Part shown: positions 1 to 9,700 of the stretch, in pieces | How positions within the stretch are numbered: position 1 is the first letter of the stretch | Layout: each line of letters begins with the position of its first letter | From: Alteromonas_F sp964429915 | GTDB lineage: Bacteria > Pseudomonadota > Gammaproteobacteria > Enterobacterales > Alteromonadaceae | Direction of reading: 5' to 3' | Assembly (NCBI GenBank): GCA_964429915.1 | Contig: CAYSDZ010000025.1 | Location: 1-49,410 of the forward strand | DNA: 49,410 nt | Position numbers and translations under genes: made by a program | The notes under the pieces: generated by a model | What the model was told of the DNA's origin: nothing | Database searches by the model: none | The model's input: only the letters and a program-made list of their open reading frames with translations

Positions 1-17
1 TCTCTCGTAAGAGAACA

Positions 18-51
18 AAAAGGGCTATCCACACGGATGGCCCTTTTTTTT
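18..51 (+). terminator. Rho-independent terminator of a gene upstream of the window
   Basis: The arms AGGGCTATCC (21-30) and GGATGGCCCT (35-44) pair with one G-T wobble around a four-base loop and run directly into a T-tract ending near 51. It would end transcription of a plus-strand gene outside the window and insulates the following glycosyltransferase. Confidence 0.85.
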
Positions 52-102
52 ATTTCCTAAATGTTATACGGTATCGCCATTTGATCAGTTAAGCTATTTG
101 CT

Positions 103-1254
103 TTGAAAAAAACAATTATTCACATAGGGAAGTATTTTCATCCGTTTAAAGGCGGCATAGAACGGGTGATGCAAGAGCTTATGGAAGTCCAGCGACAAGA
201 TAATAAAGTTGTCGGCTTAGTTCACCATACTTCTCCATTTAAGCCTTGTAAGGTGCAAAAATTGGGTAAAGCAACTATTATCCGGCTCCCGATTTTAGGT
301 AAATTTGTTTTTGCGCCTATTACTTTCTCTGGATTTTGGTATTTGCCTGCACTTATAAAACGCCTAAAACCAAATGCCATACACCTTCATGTTCCAAATA
401 CCACAGCTTTTATACTGCTTTTTTTTCCGAGCGCTCGGCGGACTCCGTGGGTAGTGCATTGGCATGCAGATGTAATTGGTGATGCGCCTGATTGGAGGCT
501 AACCTTACTCTATCCGGTTTACCGTTTGTTTGAAAAGGCGTTGTTAACGCAAGCGGTTAAGATCATAGTCACCTCTCCAGATTATTTAAAGACTAGTGTT
601 CCATTGGTTGGTTTTGAACACAAATGCCAAGTTATTCCCTTGGCTTTAAAAAATGCAAGCCCAGCTGAAAAGGCGAATAAAAATGCTGACACAAAAATGA
701 GGGCTGCGTTAGAGGTGTTATGCATTGGAAGATTTACGTATTACAAGGGGCATATCCATCTCTTAGAAGCGGTGCGAGAATGCATTGAAGCGGGCCTCCT
801 GATTAAATTAACGTTGGTTGGAAACGGTGAGTTGTTGGGTCAGTATAAAGAATGGATTTTAAACAACGATTTAACAGAACAAATTTCAATTCGTACAAAA
901 TTAAATGATGACGAATTATTGTGCTCCCTTCAACGTGCAGACTTAGTATGCCTGCCATCAATTGAACGTACTGAGGCTTTTGGTGTTGTATTGCTAGAGG
1001 CAATGCGTGCGGCTAAACCCTGTATTTGTACTGATATAACAGGTTCAGGCATGTCGTTTGTTGTTGAGCACGAAAAAACAGGGTTAATTGTAAAAGCCAG
1101 TAATTCAGAAGCCATCCAAGATGCACTTAAAAAATACGCTGGTAACCCTGAGCTTCTTTTAGAGCACGGATTGGCAGGGAAGAAAAGATTTGAATTATTG
1201 TTCGATTTAGATGTGGTAAAAAAGGAATGGCAAAAGGTCTATGACTCCATTTAG
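103..1254 (+). CDS. Glycosyltransferase family 4 protein
   Basis: A 383-residue GT-B fold glycosyltransferase. The N-terminal half has the acceptor-domain opening HIGKYFHPFKGGIERV, typical of Glyco_transf_4, and the C-terminal half is a Glycos_transf_1 domain with LCIGRFTYYKGH and the E-x7-E donor-binding signature EAFGVVLLE. It should act in the cytoplasm or at the inner membrane, transferring a nucleotide-activated sugar to a glycan intermediate; donor and acceptor cannot be read from sequence. The start is TTG: an in-frame ATG at 61 is cut off by a stop at 82, and no other good start precedes the conserved N-terminus. The ribosome binding site is weak. It stands alone between a terminator and a convergent cydB, so it may serve the polysaccharide locus further on or another envelope glycan. 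Confidence 0.85.
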   Translation: MKKTIIHIGKYFHPFKGGIERVMQELMEVQRQDNKVVGLVHHTSPFKPCKVQKLGKATIIRLPILGKFVFAPITFSGFWYLPALIKRLKPNAIHLHVPNTTAFILLFFPSARRTPWVVHWHADVIGDAPDWRLTLLYPVYRLFEKALLTQAVKIIVTSPDYLKTSVPLVGFEHKCQVIPLALKNASPAEKANKNADTKMRAALEVLCIGRFTYYKGHIHLLEAVRECIEAGLLIKLTLVGNGELLGQYKEWILNNDLTEQISIRTKLNDDELLCSLQRADLVCLPSIERTEAFGVVLLEAMRAAKPCICTDITGSGMSFVVEHEKTGLIVKASNSEAIQDALKKYAGNPELLLEHGLAGKKRFELLFDLDVVKKEWQKVYDSI

Positions 1255-1271
1255 GTTGTTTAGTGACAGAA

Positions 1272-1308
1272 CAGCTTAAAACGCGATGTAAGGTCTAATT
1301 TTAAGCTG
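1272..1308. terminator. Inverted repeat between convergent genes, possible bidirectional terminator
   Basis: Perfect 10-base arms CAGCTTAAAA (1272-1281) and TTTTAAGCTG (1299-1308) surround a 17-base loop between the stops of the glycosyltransferase (plus) and cydB (minus). There is no long T-tract after the hairpin on either strand, so its function as an intrinsic terminator is likely from position but not certain. Confidence 0.45.
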
Positions 1309-1333
1309 CTCAAGAAAACACCCTATTATTTCG

Positions 1334-2338
1334 CTAGTAATACTGAAGTTGGTCAGCTTTTCCTCTGAAGGTGTAGTAAGCAAATACTGTGTAACAGCAA
1401 ATGATTGGAATAACAAATATTGCCCCGTAAAGGATGATCGTCAGTGATTCGGCTGATGATGCCGCTTCAAATAAGGTAAGTTGATTAGGGACGGCATAGG
1501 GATAAAAGCTTATCGCCAAGCCTGCGAAGCACATTGTAAAAATAACGATAGAAATGATAAAAGGTAATGCAGCCCCCTTATCGTTCTTCGTAGGTAGCTT
1601 TTTCAGAACCGCGTAGCCTAACGCAAACATAGCGAAACAGACTAACGGTATAATGGCGTAAAAATATGCCCAAGGTGGTGTGCTCCATATTGCTAGAACA
1701 TTGCTGTTCACAATCGGATTAATCATGCTCACCGCTATGATACCAAACAAGCTAATTGCACCACATTGCTTGCATAAGCGAATAGAGCGTAGTTGTAAGT
1801 CGTCGCTTGTTTTTAACACTAACCAAGCATTTCCAATAAGCGCGTAAGCAGCGACAACACAGCAACCACTAAACATACCGAACACGACCGTTTCAGTTCG
1901 ATATTCCAAGCCCATCACATAAATGCCTAGCATAAAGCCTTGGCAAAAAGATGCCCATACAGAGCCGATTTTAAAAAGCCAATCCCAGCGGTACTTCTTA
2001 GTGACATGCACTTTAGCTCGAAAATCAAATGCTACCCCCCTTAATATAAGACCGATCAACATGCCCGTAGCAGGTAAATAAAGTGCTTTTAAGATAGCGC
2101 TATGGGCAGTTGGGAATGCAACCAGAAGCAATCCAACCGCAAGAACCAACCATGTTTCATTTGCGTCCCAAAAAGGTCCAATTGAAGCAATGCTGATATT
2201 GCGTTGCGCTTCGCTTTTCATAGGTAGAGTGATGCCGACACCCAAGTCGTATCCATCTAAAATACAATACAAAAAGACTGATAAAGCAGTGAGGCATGCG
2301 AAAATAAGCGCAAGCGTATCTGCTGAAAAATCGATCAT
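1334..2338 (-). CDS. cydB: Cytochrome bd-type quinol oxidase subunit II (CydB/CioB)
   Basis: A 334-residue polytopic inner-membrane protein with the CydB signatures DGYDLGVG near residue 30 and GPFWDANETWLV near residue 55; the DANETW form is typical of cyanide-insensitive (Cio) bd oxidases. With CydA it forms the quinol oxidase that reduces O2 to water without pumping protons, giving high oxygen affinity and tolerance of cyanide, NO and sulfide. Its ATG overlaps the cydA stop (ATGA), with AGGGG about eight bases upstream, so the two are translationally coupled. No cydX-like small gene follows; the downstream 80 bases hold only the inverted repeat. The heme-assembly transporter genes cydDC are not in the window. 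Confidence 0.93.
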   Translation of the reverse strand: MIDFSADTLALIFACLTALSVFLYCILDGYDLGVGITLPMKSEAQRNISIASIGPFWDANETWLVLAVGLLLVAFPTAHSAILKALYLPATGMLIGLILRGVAFDFRAKVHVTKKYRWDWLFKIGSVWASFCQGFMLGIYVMGLEYRTETVVFGMFSGCCVVAAYALIGNAWLVLKTSDDLQLRSIRLCKQCGAISLFGIIAVSMINPIVNSNVLAIWSTPPWAYFYAIIPLVCFAMFALGYAVLKKLPTKNDKGAALPFIISIVIFTMCFAGLAISFYPYAVPNQLTLFEAASSAESLTIILYGAIFVIPIICCYTVFAYYTFRGKADQLQYY

Positions 2339-3705
2339 GCCATTTCCCCTTTATGCGAGCTATTTTTAATAACTGAACGCGACCCTGACATATCCAAATC
2401 ATATTCCTCTACCAAAACTGACTTTTTGGCCATTCGAAATAGGGTTTTTACATAGGCTAACAACAAAACTATATATAGCGATACATAAATACCAAGGGTC
2501 AGTGCAACGTTCTCGCCAGCAATATCGGTGACAGCCTCACTCGTTTTTAAAATACCCGATACCAAGTAGGGTTGACGGCCTATTTCAGTCACATACCACC
2601 CAGCCAATGTGGCTAGCCAGCCGGAAAAGCTCATTGCGACTAATACGTTTAATTGAAACCGAGAAAAAGACCTTTTACGTAGTAGGGTTATGCCACACCA
2701 CCAAGCCACTAAAATCATACATAGGCCCATGCCTACCATGGTTCGAAAACCAAAAAATACGGGGGCAACAGGCGGATGCTCTCCCTCAAATTCTTCTAAG
2801 CCTCTTATTTCACCTTTAGCATCATGCGTTAGAATAAGGCTTGCTAAATTAGGAATTTCTATAGCATACCGGTTCTCTTTTAATTCTTGGTCAGGAATAC
2901 CAAATACCACGAGCGGTAACCCTTCTTGGGTTTGCCATGCACCTTCCATAGCTGCAACTTTTGCAGGTTGATGTTTTAAAGTGTTCAAGCCATGCAAGTC
3001 ACCCACAAATGCTTGTAAAGGAGCAAACACCATTGCACATAACAAGGCCGTTTTAAGCGTGATATTGGGCGCTTTTTTGTTGTCTCCGCGTAACAGACGG
3101 TAGGCTGAAATTCCCGCAACCAAAAAGCTGACGGTAAGAGCCGACGCTAGCAATGTATGAGCAAAGCGATAAGGAAATGAGGGGTTAAAAATAATGGCAA
3201 ACCAATCTTTAGCATGAACAACGCCATCAATAATTTCAACGCCTGCTGGTGTATGCATCCAAGAATTGAGCACTAATATCCAAAAAGCAGACATGGTAGT
3301 ACCGAAGGCAACCAAAAACGTGGCAAGCGTATGCACCCAGTCTTTAACTTTATTCACGCCAAATAACATCACACCCAGCAAGGTTGCTTCTAAAAAGAAG
3401 GCAGTCAATACTTCGTAAGCCAACAATGGCCCAGCGATGTTACCGATTCGTTCCATAAAACCAGGCCAATTAGTCCCAAATTGGAACGACATCGTGATAC
3501 CACTCACTACACCTAAGGCGAAGGTAAGCGCAAATACTTTCACCCAAAAGCGGTAGGCGCGCATCCAAACAGGGTGCTTAGACAACCCAAATCTGACTTT
3601 GAAATAAAAAAGTAACCAACCTAAAGCAATGGAGATAGTTGGAAATAAGATGTGGAAACTAATGTTCGCGGCAAATTGAATGCGCGATAATACAAATACG
3701 TCCAT
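2335..3705 (-). CDS. cydA: Cytochrome bd-type quinol oxidase subunit I (CydA/CioA)
   Basis: A 456-residue heme-bearing subunit. It starts MDVFVLSRIQFAANISFH; His18 corresponds to the b595 ligand, a His in FPYRFAHTLL to the first b558 ligand, and the Met in FRTMVGMG to the second. The GRQP motif near the C-terminal end is conserved. It is shorter than E. coli CydA (522 residues) because the quinol-binding loop is short, which is the CioA type. It lies in the inner membrane and oxidises ubiquinol on the periplasmic side. Its ATG begins at the base next to the stop of the upstream regulator (no gap) with GGG as a possible ribosome site inside that gene, so regulator, cydA and cydB form one operon. 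Confidence 0.94.
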   Translation of the reverse strand: MDVFVLSRIQFAANISFHILFPTISIALGWLLFYFKVRFGLSKHPVWMRAYRFWVKVFALTFALGVVSGITMSFQFGTNWPGFMERIGNIAGPLLAYEVLTAFFLEATLLGVMLFGVNKVKDWVHTLATFLVAFGTTMSAFWILVLNSWMHTPAGVEIIDGVVHAKDWFAIIFNPSFPYRFAHTLLASALTVSFLVAGISAYRLLRGDNKKAPNITLKTALLCAMVFAPLQAFVGDLHGLNTLKHQPAKVAAMEGAWQTQEGLPLVVFGIPDQELKENRYAIEIPNLASLILTHDAKGEIRGLEEFEGEHPPVAPVFFGFRTMVGMGLCMILVAWWCGITLLRKRSFSRFQLNVLVAMSFSGWLATLAGWYVTEIGRQPYLVSGILKTSEAVTDIAGENVALTLGIYVSLYIVLLLAYVKTLFRMAKKSVLVEEYDLDMSGSRSVIKNSSHKGEMA

Positions 3706-4257
3706 CTATTTACCCTTTTTCTGTAAAAGTTTATCTTTAAAATCAAATAGTTTATTCACTCCTGAACCAAGCTTAAGCAAGTTTTCCAGTTGTTCTGGCG
3801 ACAAAGACTGTAAGCTTTGGGTCCACTGTGTGATGTTCTCAAGCAGGGTGAGAATTTCTTGGATCCTCTTATTTGCGTACACGCTTTCTTCGTTTTCTGC
3901 ACGGTTCAATAAAATGCCCCTCAACAACGATAAAGTGGGGTCGATTTCACGTTTTCGTCTTTCTTCAAACACTTTTTGTGCCATATCCCAAATAGAGCCG
4001 TTGGTGTCGTAATAATCTTTACGATCACCGGGTTTGTGGATGGTTTTTACTAATTGCCAACTGTGGAGTTCTTTCAGGCCCATGCTTACATTTCCTCTGG
4101 AGATACTTAAGCTATTGCTTATCTCGTTGGCTGTTAAAGCATGCTCTGAAAGAACCAGCAGTGCATACATTTGGCCCACGGTACGATTGAAACCCCATCG
4201 GCTACCCATTTCGCCAAAATGAAAAACAAACGATTCTATTTCAGGTGTCATTATCAT
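3706..4257 (-). CDS. GbsR/MarR-family transcriptional regulator of the bd oxidase operon
   Basis: A 183-residue winged-helix protein of the GbsR branch of MarR regulators: the opening FVFHFGEMGSRWGFNRTVGQ and the helix-turn-helix LTANEISNSLSISRGNVSMGLKEL (two short pieces, about residues 40-63) are characteristic. It ends KDKLLQKKGK, a basic tail. It is the first gene of an operon with cydAB, so a role as local regulator of the oxidase is the simplest reading; the ligand or signal is unknown. Two starts are possible, ATG at 4257 and ATG at 4251; a TATACT-like -10 lies so close (4266-4271 on the complement) that the transcript leader would be very short if that promoter is real. Related GbsR proteins elsewhere respond to choline or other small molecules, which need not apply here. 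Confidence 0.85.
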   Translation of the reverse strand: MIMTPEIESFVFHFGEMGSRWGFNRTVGQMYALLVLSEHALTANEISNSLSISRGNVSMGLKELHSWQLVKTIHKPGDRKDYYDTNGSIWDMAQKVFEERRKREIDPTLSLLRGILLNRAENEESVYANKRIQEILTLLENITQWTQSLQSLSPEQLENLLKLGSGVNKLFDFKDKLLQKKGK

Positions 4258-4279
4258 TCTTTTTCAGTATATTTAGTAG

Positions 4280-4297
4280 TTTCAGAAATTATTGAAA
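4280..4297. promoter_or_regulatory. Inverted repeat upstream of the regulator gene, candidate GbsR operator
   Basis: TTTCA (4280-4284) and TGAAA (4293-4297) flank eight A/T-rich bases, in the -35 region of the likely promoter of the gbsR-type gene. Position fits autoregulation by that protein. The repeat is short, so chance occurrence in A/T-rich DNA is possible. Confidence 0.3.
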
Positions 4298-4426
4298 GTT
4301 TATTATTTTCCGTACTAATGCGCAACATTATTTAGCGATAAGGGAATGAATTAGCGGGTTGAAGTGTATTCTTTAAAGTACATACTTATTAAGCTGTTCA
4401 CCAAAATTAGAGAGCATGAATAGTAA

Positions 4427-4455
4427 TTAATGTTACGTTATAACATTGCTATAAT
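4427..4455 (+). promoter_or_regulatory. Predicted sigma70 promoter of the dihydroorotase-folE2 operon
   Basis: A perfect -10 TATAAT (4450-4455) lies 44 bases before the dihydroorotase ATG. The -35 position (4427-4432, TTAATG, 17-base spacer) is poor, which would suit a promoter under repressor control. The Zur-like palindrome occupies the -35 and spacer. Confidence 0.6.
4429..4447. promoter_or_regulatory. Zur-box-like operator
   Basis: The 19-base sequence AATGTTACGTTATAACATT has perfect seven-base arms, AATGTTA and TAACATT, separated by five bases. This is the arrangement of the Zur operator known from gammaproteobacteria (AATGTTA-TANTA-TAACATT core). It overlaps the -35/spacer of the promoter immediately upstream of the dihydroorotase and folE2, both of which have relatives in Zur regulons of Pseudomonas. 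Zinc-loaded Zur would block transcription here and release it under zinc starvation. Confidence 0.8.
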
Positions 4456-4498
4456 AGCGAGACGAAAAAGATGAAACGAGAAAATAAAAGGGCACAAC

Positions 4499-5830
4499 AT
4501 GAGTAGACTTGTTATAAAAAATGCAAAAATCGTTAATGAAGGCAATGTTTTTGAGGGCGATATCGCTACTGATGGAGAACGTATAGCTCAAATTGCCAGT
4601 GAGATTTCAATAAAAGAGACGGATAACGTTTTGGATGTAAATGGACAGCTTTTATTACCAGGAATGATTGACGACCAAGTCCATTTTCGCGAGCCGGGTC
4701 TTACACACAAGGGCACAATTGCGTCTGAATCAAGAGCAGCAGTGGCCGGCGGTATTACTAGCTTTATGGAAATGCCGAATGTAAAGCCGTCTACCACTAC
4801 CGTGGATGCACTCAAAGCCAAACACACCATTGCAAAGAGTTCATCCGTCGCGAACTATTCGTTTTATTTAGGTGCAACACCAGATAATTTAGAAGATATA
4901 AAAGCGGTTGATCCATCTTGGGTCTGTGGGGTGAAGGTGTTTATGGGCGCATCAACGGGTGATTTGCTAGTTGAACATCCCAACGCACTTGAAGCTATTT
5001 TTCGAGAGTGCCCCACCTTAATTGCTACACACTGTGAGAAAGGCGATGTGATTGCTGCTAATTTAGCTCGCTTAAAATCAGAAAAATCACAGCTTGAACC
5101 TCTTGATCATCCCGTTATTCGCGATGCTGAGGCTTGTTATCAATCATCTTCCTATGCTGTCGATTTAGCGAAGCGCTATAAAAGTAACTTGCATGTATTG
5201 CACTTAACGACGGCAAAAGAAATGGATTTGTTCGAGGCAGGACCCATTCATCAGAAAAAAATCACTGCCGAAGCCTGCGTTCATCATCTTTGGTTCAATT
5301 CGTCTGATTATGCTCAAAAGGGCAATCTTATAAAATGTAACCCTGCAATAAAATATGAATCTGATCGTTTGGCAATAATAGATGCGATAAAAAACAATAA
5401 GATTGATATTATTGCCACTGATCACGCTCCGCACACATGGGATGAAAAGCATGTAGAGTTTGAACAGGCACCTGCTGGTTTACCGCTAGTTCAGCATGCG
5501 TTGTTGTCATTATTAGAGCATGTGCATAGAAGCACCTTCGATCTAACAACAATCGTAGAGAAAACAGCGCATAACCCGGCTATTCGATATGGAGTAAAGG
5601 ACCGGGGGTTTTTAAGAGAAGGTTATTTTGCTGATTTTGTTCTCGTTTCGCCAGACAAAAAAGAACACGTAACGCACAAAAATAGCCGCTATCTATGTGG
5701 ATGGACACCATTCGACGGAACTACATTTAATCATTCAATCAATGCAACATTTGTTAATGGAGAGCAAGTATTTGATGGCACAAACATCTCCGAAAAAATT
5801 GTATCGCGAGCGCTGGCATTCGATAGATAA
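4499..5830 (+). CDS. pyrC: Dihydroorotase, class I (PyrC/PyrQ-type), probably zinc-starvation-linked
   Basis: A 443-residue amidohydrolase that interconverts carbamoyl-aspartate and dihydroorotate in pyrimidine synthesis. Metal-site residues are visible as His62 in DDQVHFREPG, Lys146 in GVKVFMG (the likely carboxylated lysine), His178 in THCEK, His235 in LHVLHLT and Asp308 in ATDHAPH. The usual first His of the HxH metal motif is Gln60 here; I recall the same DDQVH form in other class I dihydroorotases, for example from Bacteroidetes, so it marks a subgroup rather than a damaged gene. Nine bases separate its stop from folE2, and a Zur-like operator precedes it. In Pseudomonas aeruginosa a dihydroorotase paralogue (pyrQ) sits in a Zur-controlled cluster with folE2, so this is likely the zinc-sparing counterpart. 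Whether the genome has a second dihydroorotase cannot be seen. Confidence 0.88.
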   Translation: MSRLVIKNAKIVNEGNVFEGDIATDGERIAQIASEISIKETDNVLDVNGQLLLPGMIDDQVHFREPGLTHKGTIASESRAAVAGGITSFMEMPNVKPSTTTVDALKAKHTIAKSSSVANYSFYLGATPDNLEDIKAVDPSWVCGVKVFMGASTGDLLVEHPNALEAIFRECPTLIATHCEKGDVIAANLARLKSEKSQLEPLDHPVIRDAEACYQSSSYAVDLAKRYKSNLHVLHLTTAKEMDLFEAGPIHQKKITAEACVHHLWFNSSDYAQKGNLIKCNPAIKYESDRLAIIDAIKNNKIDIIATDHAPHTWDEKHVEFEQAPAGLPLVQHALLSLLEHVHRSTFDLTTIVEKTAHNPAIRYGVKDRGFLREGYFADFVLVSPDKKEHVTHKNSRYLCGWTPFDGTTFNHSINATFVNGEQVFDGTNISEKIVSRALAFDR

Positions 5831-5839
5831 GGTATTGAT

Positions 5840-6757
5840 ATGAAGTACAACAAAGCTGATTTGCCAGACACCATGTCTGATGTTTCTTCAGCCTATTCAG
5901 AAAAGCTAAACTGGGTGGGTATGGAAAAAATAGCAATCCCACTTGCTATACCCATTGGCGAAAATGCTGTTAGTTTATCAGCAAAAATAGATGTTTATGT
6001 AAACCTTGAAGCGAGCAGAAAAGGCATTCATATGTCTCGCTTATATTCACTTGTCCAACAGTCGCTCGCGAATACCGTTTTGACTTCAGAGGGCTTGGAA
6101 AAACTCCTGACCGATTTGGTCTCCTCGCAACACAAGGGAAGCGACGAAGCGAGGGTTAATATCCAATTCGACCTTCCCATTGTCAAATCAGCCCTAAAGT
6201 CAAATAATCAAGGCTATCAATCTTATCCAGTAAACATTACTCAGCAATTAGTGGGTGGAAAACAAAGTACACAGCTTCAATTAACGGTCCCCTATTCCAG
6301 CACTTGTCCTTGTTCGGTATCCTTAGCTCGGAATTTAATCGCTGAGCAAATTAACGATACCTTTGATGGCGAAACCTTATCGAAAGAGGCGTTGTTAACA
6401 TGGCTGCAAGCAAAAGACGTAGCGTTGGCGACGCCGCATAATCAAAGAAGTTATGCTTATATTGATATGACTATCAAGGGCAACTCTTGGCCCGATTTAC
6501 GTCATTTAATATTCGAGATAGAAAAAGCCATCGGCACGCCAGTACAAACTGCTGTAAAACGAGAAGACGAACAAGCGTTTGCAAAGCTAAACGGAGAAAA
6601 CTTGTTGTTTTGTGAAGACGCGGCTCGAAAGCTCACACAGTATTTAAATATGGTAAACTATATCTCTGAATTTTCGTTTAAAGTTGAGCATCAAGAGAGC
6701 TTGCATGCTCATAACGCCGTTGTAATACATAGCAGTAAAGCAAGCGACAGCGGCTAA
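5840..6757 (+). CDS. folE2: GTP cyclohydrolase I type IB (FolE2)
   Basis: A 305-residue protein of the FolE2 family (COG1469), which converts GTP to 7,8-dihydroneopterin triphosphate, the first step to folate and queuosine. Family marks are RKGIHMSRLY near residue 60, STCPCS with Cys156 and Cys158, and ESLHAHNAVV near the C-terminus. Unlike zinc-dependent FolE, FolE2 works with other divalent metals and is typically switched on when zinc is scarce. It starts at ATG 5840 with AAGG seven to eight bases upstream, nine bases after the dihydroorotase. It therefore shares the promoter and the Zur-like operator of that gene. The call is firm; the regulation is inferred from the operator. Confidence 0.93.
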   Translation: MKYNKADLPDTMSDVSSAYSEKLNWVGMEKIAIPLAIPIGENAVSLSAKIDVYVNLEASRKGIHMSRLYSLVQQSLANTVLTSEGLEKLLTDLVSSQHKGSDEARVNIQFDLPIVKSALKSNNQGYQSYPVNITQQLVGGKQSTQLQLTVPYSSTCPCSVSLARNLIAEQINDTFDGETLSKEALLTWLQAKDVALATPHNQRSYAYIDMTIKGNSWPDLRHLIFEIEKAIGTPVQTAVKREDEQAFAKLNGENLLFCEDAARKLTQYLNMVNYISEFSFKVEHQESLHAHNAVVIHSSKASDSG

Positions 6758-6793
6758 TTCGTTGGTGAAATAACGAGGAGATACCCGAAAACC

Positions 6794-9700
6794 ATGCTAC
6801 CTGTGCTAGATCCCAAATCCACCTTAACGCACGTTTATGTGGACTATTTAGATGCCCTGAAAGCAAGTGATTTTAGTGGTGATATTGAAAGTACTTATTC
6901 TAGCCGACTAGCGGTCGCGACGGATAATTCTATTTATCAACAACTTCCTCAAGCCGTGGTATTCCCTAAAACGATTGAAGATTTAAGTGTGTTAGGGCAG
7001 CTCGCCAATACTCATTCAGGCGTAACTTTCAGTGCGCGAGGCGGTGGTACAGGCACCAATGGGCAATCGTTAACGCAAGGGATCGTGGTGGATATGTCTA
7101 GGCACATGCGAGCCATTTTGGAAATTAATACAGAAGAATCTTGGGTTAGAGTGCAGTCTGGCGTAGTGAAAGATCAACTCAATGACTTCTTGAAGCCCTA
7201 TGGCTTTTTCTTTGCCCCTGACTTATCGACTAGCAATAGGGCCACCATCGGCGGGATGATCAACACTGATGCTTCAGGTCAAGGCTCTCTGGTTTATGGA
7301 AAAACCAGCGATCATGTGTTGGGTCTAGTGTCAGTATTGGCTGACGGTACTGTGATGCAGACTCAACAACAAGCCATGGACACCGTCGTGAGCGAGGCCT
7401 CAGAGTCGATAGCTCGTATTGTTCAGCAACTCAAAGATACGTGCGTAGGTAAACGGTCACAAATACTAGAAAAGTTTCCCCGACTTAATCGTTTCCTAAC
7501 AGGGTACGATCTTGAGCATGCGGTAAATGACGATTTAACGCAGCTAGATATTAGTCGAGTATTAGCTGGGTCGGAAGGGTCTTTAGCGTTTATTGCAGAA
7601 GCGAAACTGAATGTAACGCGTATCCCTAACCATAAAGTGCTGCTTAATATTAAATACGATTCGTTTGAATCTGCCCTTCGCCATGCTCCCGATATGGTCG
7701 CTGCAGAAGCGACATCGGTTGAGACGGTCGATAGTAAAGTGCTTAATTTAGCTAGAGAAGACATTGTTTGGCACTCGGTAAGTGCACTTATTCAAGATGT
7801 TCCAGGCAAAGACCTGCAAGGCTTGAATATGGTGGAATACAACAATGAAGATAAAACCGAAATCGACAACAAAATAGTCCAGCTTTGTCATACGCTAGAC
7901 CAGCAAATTGCGTCCGGTGAAAATGGGGTGATTGGGTACCAGCTCACCTACGACACTAAAGAGATCGGTAAAATATATGCAATGCGAAAAAAAGCAGTCG
8001 GCTTATTGGGTAAAGCCAAAGGGCCACAAAAGCCCATTGCCTTTGCTGAGGATACTGCGGTTCCACCCGAAAACCTTGCCGATTTTATTATGGAATTTCG
8101 CAGCTTACTCGACGAGCAAGGTTTGCAATACGGCATGTTTGGCCACGTAGATGCAGGTGTTCTACATGTTCGACCTGCACTGGATATGTGTGATCCTGCA
8201 CAAGAAGTATTGATGAAAGACATCTCTGACCAAGTCGTAAAGCTCGTGGCTAAATACGGTGGCCTTATGTGGGGCGAACATGGAAAAGGATACAGAAGTG
8301 AATATGCACCTGCTTTCTTCGGCGATGAGTTGTATGCTGAAATCCAGAAAGTGAAAGCGGCCTTCGACCCTCACAATAAAATGAATCCCGGTAAAATTTG
8401 TACACCATGGCAGTCTAACGCTCAAATGGTAAAAGTGACCGATACCAAACGTGGGGCGTTCGATAGACAAATTCCCATTGAAGTGCGTGATGGCTATGTG
8501 CCTGCAATGAGTTGTAACGGGAACGGGCTTTGTTTTAATTATGATACCACCTCGCCGATGTGCCCTTCGAGTAAAATTACGCGAGATAGGCGACACAGCC
8601 CAAAAGGACGCGCGGGTATGATGCGTGAATGGTTAAGATTACTTTCCGAGCAAGGCGTAAATCCGCTTAAGTTGGAATCTCACAGTTATTCGCCGAGTAT
8701 TCTCAGTCGGCTCAAAAACACATTGAAGAAATCAAAAGAAGAAGATTTTTCGCATGAAGTGTTAGAAGTGATGGAGGGCTGCCTAGCATGCAAAGCTTGT
8801 GCGAATCAATGCCCTATCAATGTCGACGTACCTAGTTTTCGAGCGCGTTTTTTATCTTTATACTACAAGCGATATTTGCGACCAGCAAAGGATCATCTGG
8901 TTTCAAATATTGAAAAAATGGCGCCGCTGTTAGCGAAAATGCCAAAAGCAGTTAATTTTTTTCTTGAAAAAAGCTGGTTGAACGATGCGATCAAAAAATC
9001 AATTGGCTATGTAGATACGCCGCATTTATCTATCCCCACTCTCTCACACCGTTTGCCTTATACAGGGGCGGTCGAGTTCGACCTATCGGCCTTGAAGACA
9101 TTAAGTGAAGAAGAGCGTCAGTCTTATGTCTTGCTCGTTCAAGATACATTTACCAGTTACTACGAAGCCGATCTCGTTGCAGACATTTTAAAACTGATAA
9201 AGCATCTCGGATTTACACCTGTATTGTTGCCGTTTTTACCCAATGGTAAGCCACAACATGTTAAGGGGTTTCTTGCTGAGTTCGCTAAAACGGCGAAGTC
9301 AACGGCTGAATTTTTAAATGAAGTGGCTGGTTTGGGTATCCCCATGGTGGGTGTAGACCCCTCTCTCACTCTTTGTTTTAGAGATGAGTATCACAAAGCC
9401 TTGAAACAATCTGATGTGCAATTTACCGTATCATTATTGCAAGAATGGCTAAGTGAAGCCGAGTTGCCTGAAGTAAAAGTCAATTCAAGTCATGATTTTG
9501 CTTTTTTTGCTCACTGTACTGAAAAAACCGTAGTGCCAAAAAGTGAAACCATGTGGCAATCGGTATTTGAGCAGTTTGGTTTAAACTTGCAACCCATTGC
9601 GGTTGGATGTTGTGGGATGGCCGGCACATTTGGGCATGAAGCGGATCACTTGGACGAGTCTGTGGGGATTTACGATTTAAGTTGGCGACAACGGTTACAG

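Noticed and set aside
8162..8596. Minus-strand open frame of 144 codons opposite ydiJ
   Set aside because: Fully antisense to conserved ydiJ coding sequence including the metal site; no family features.
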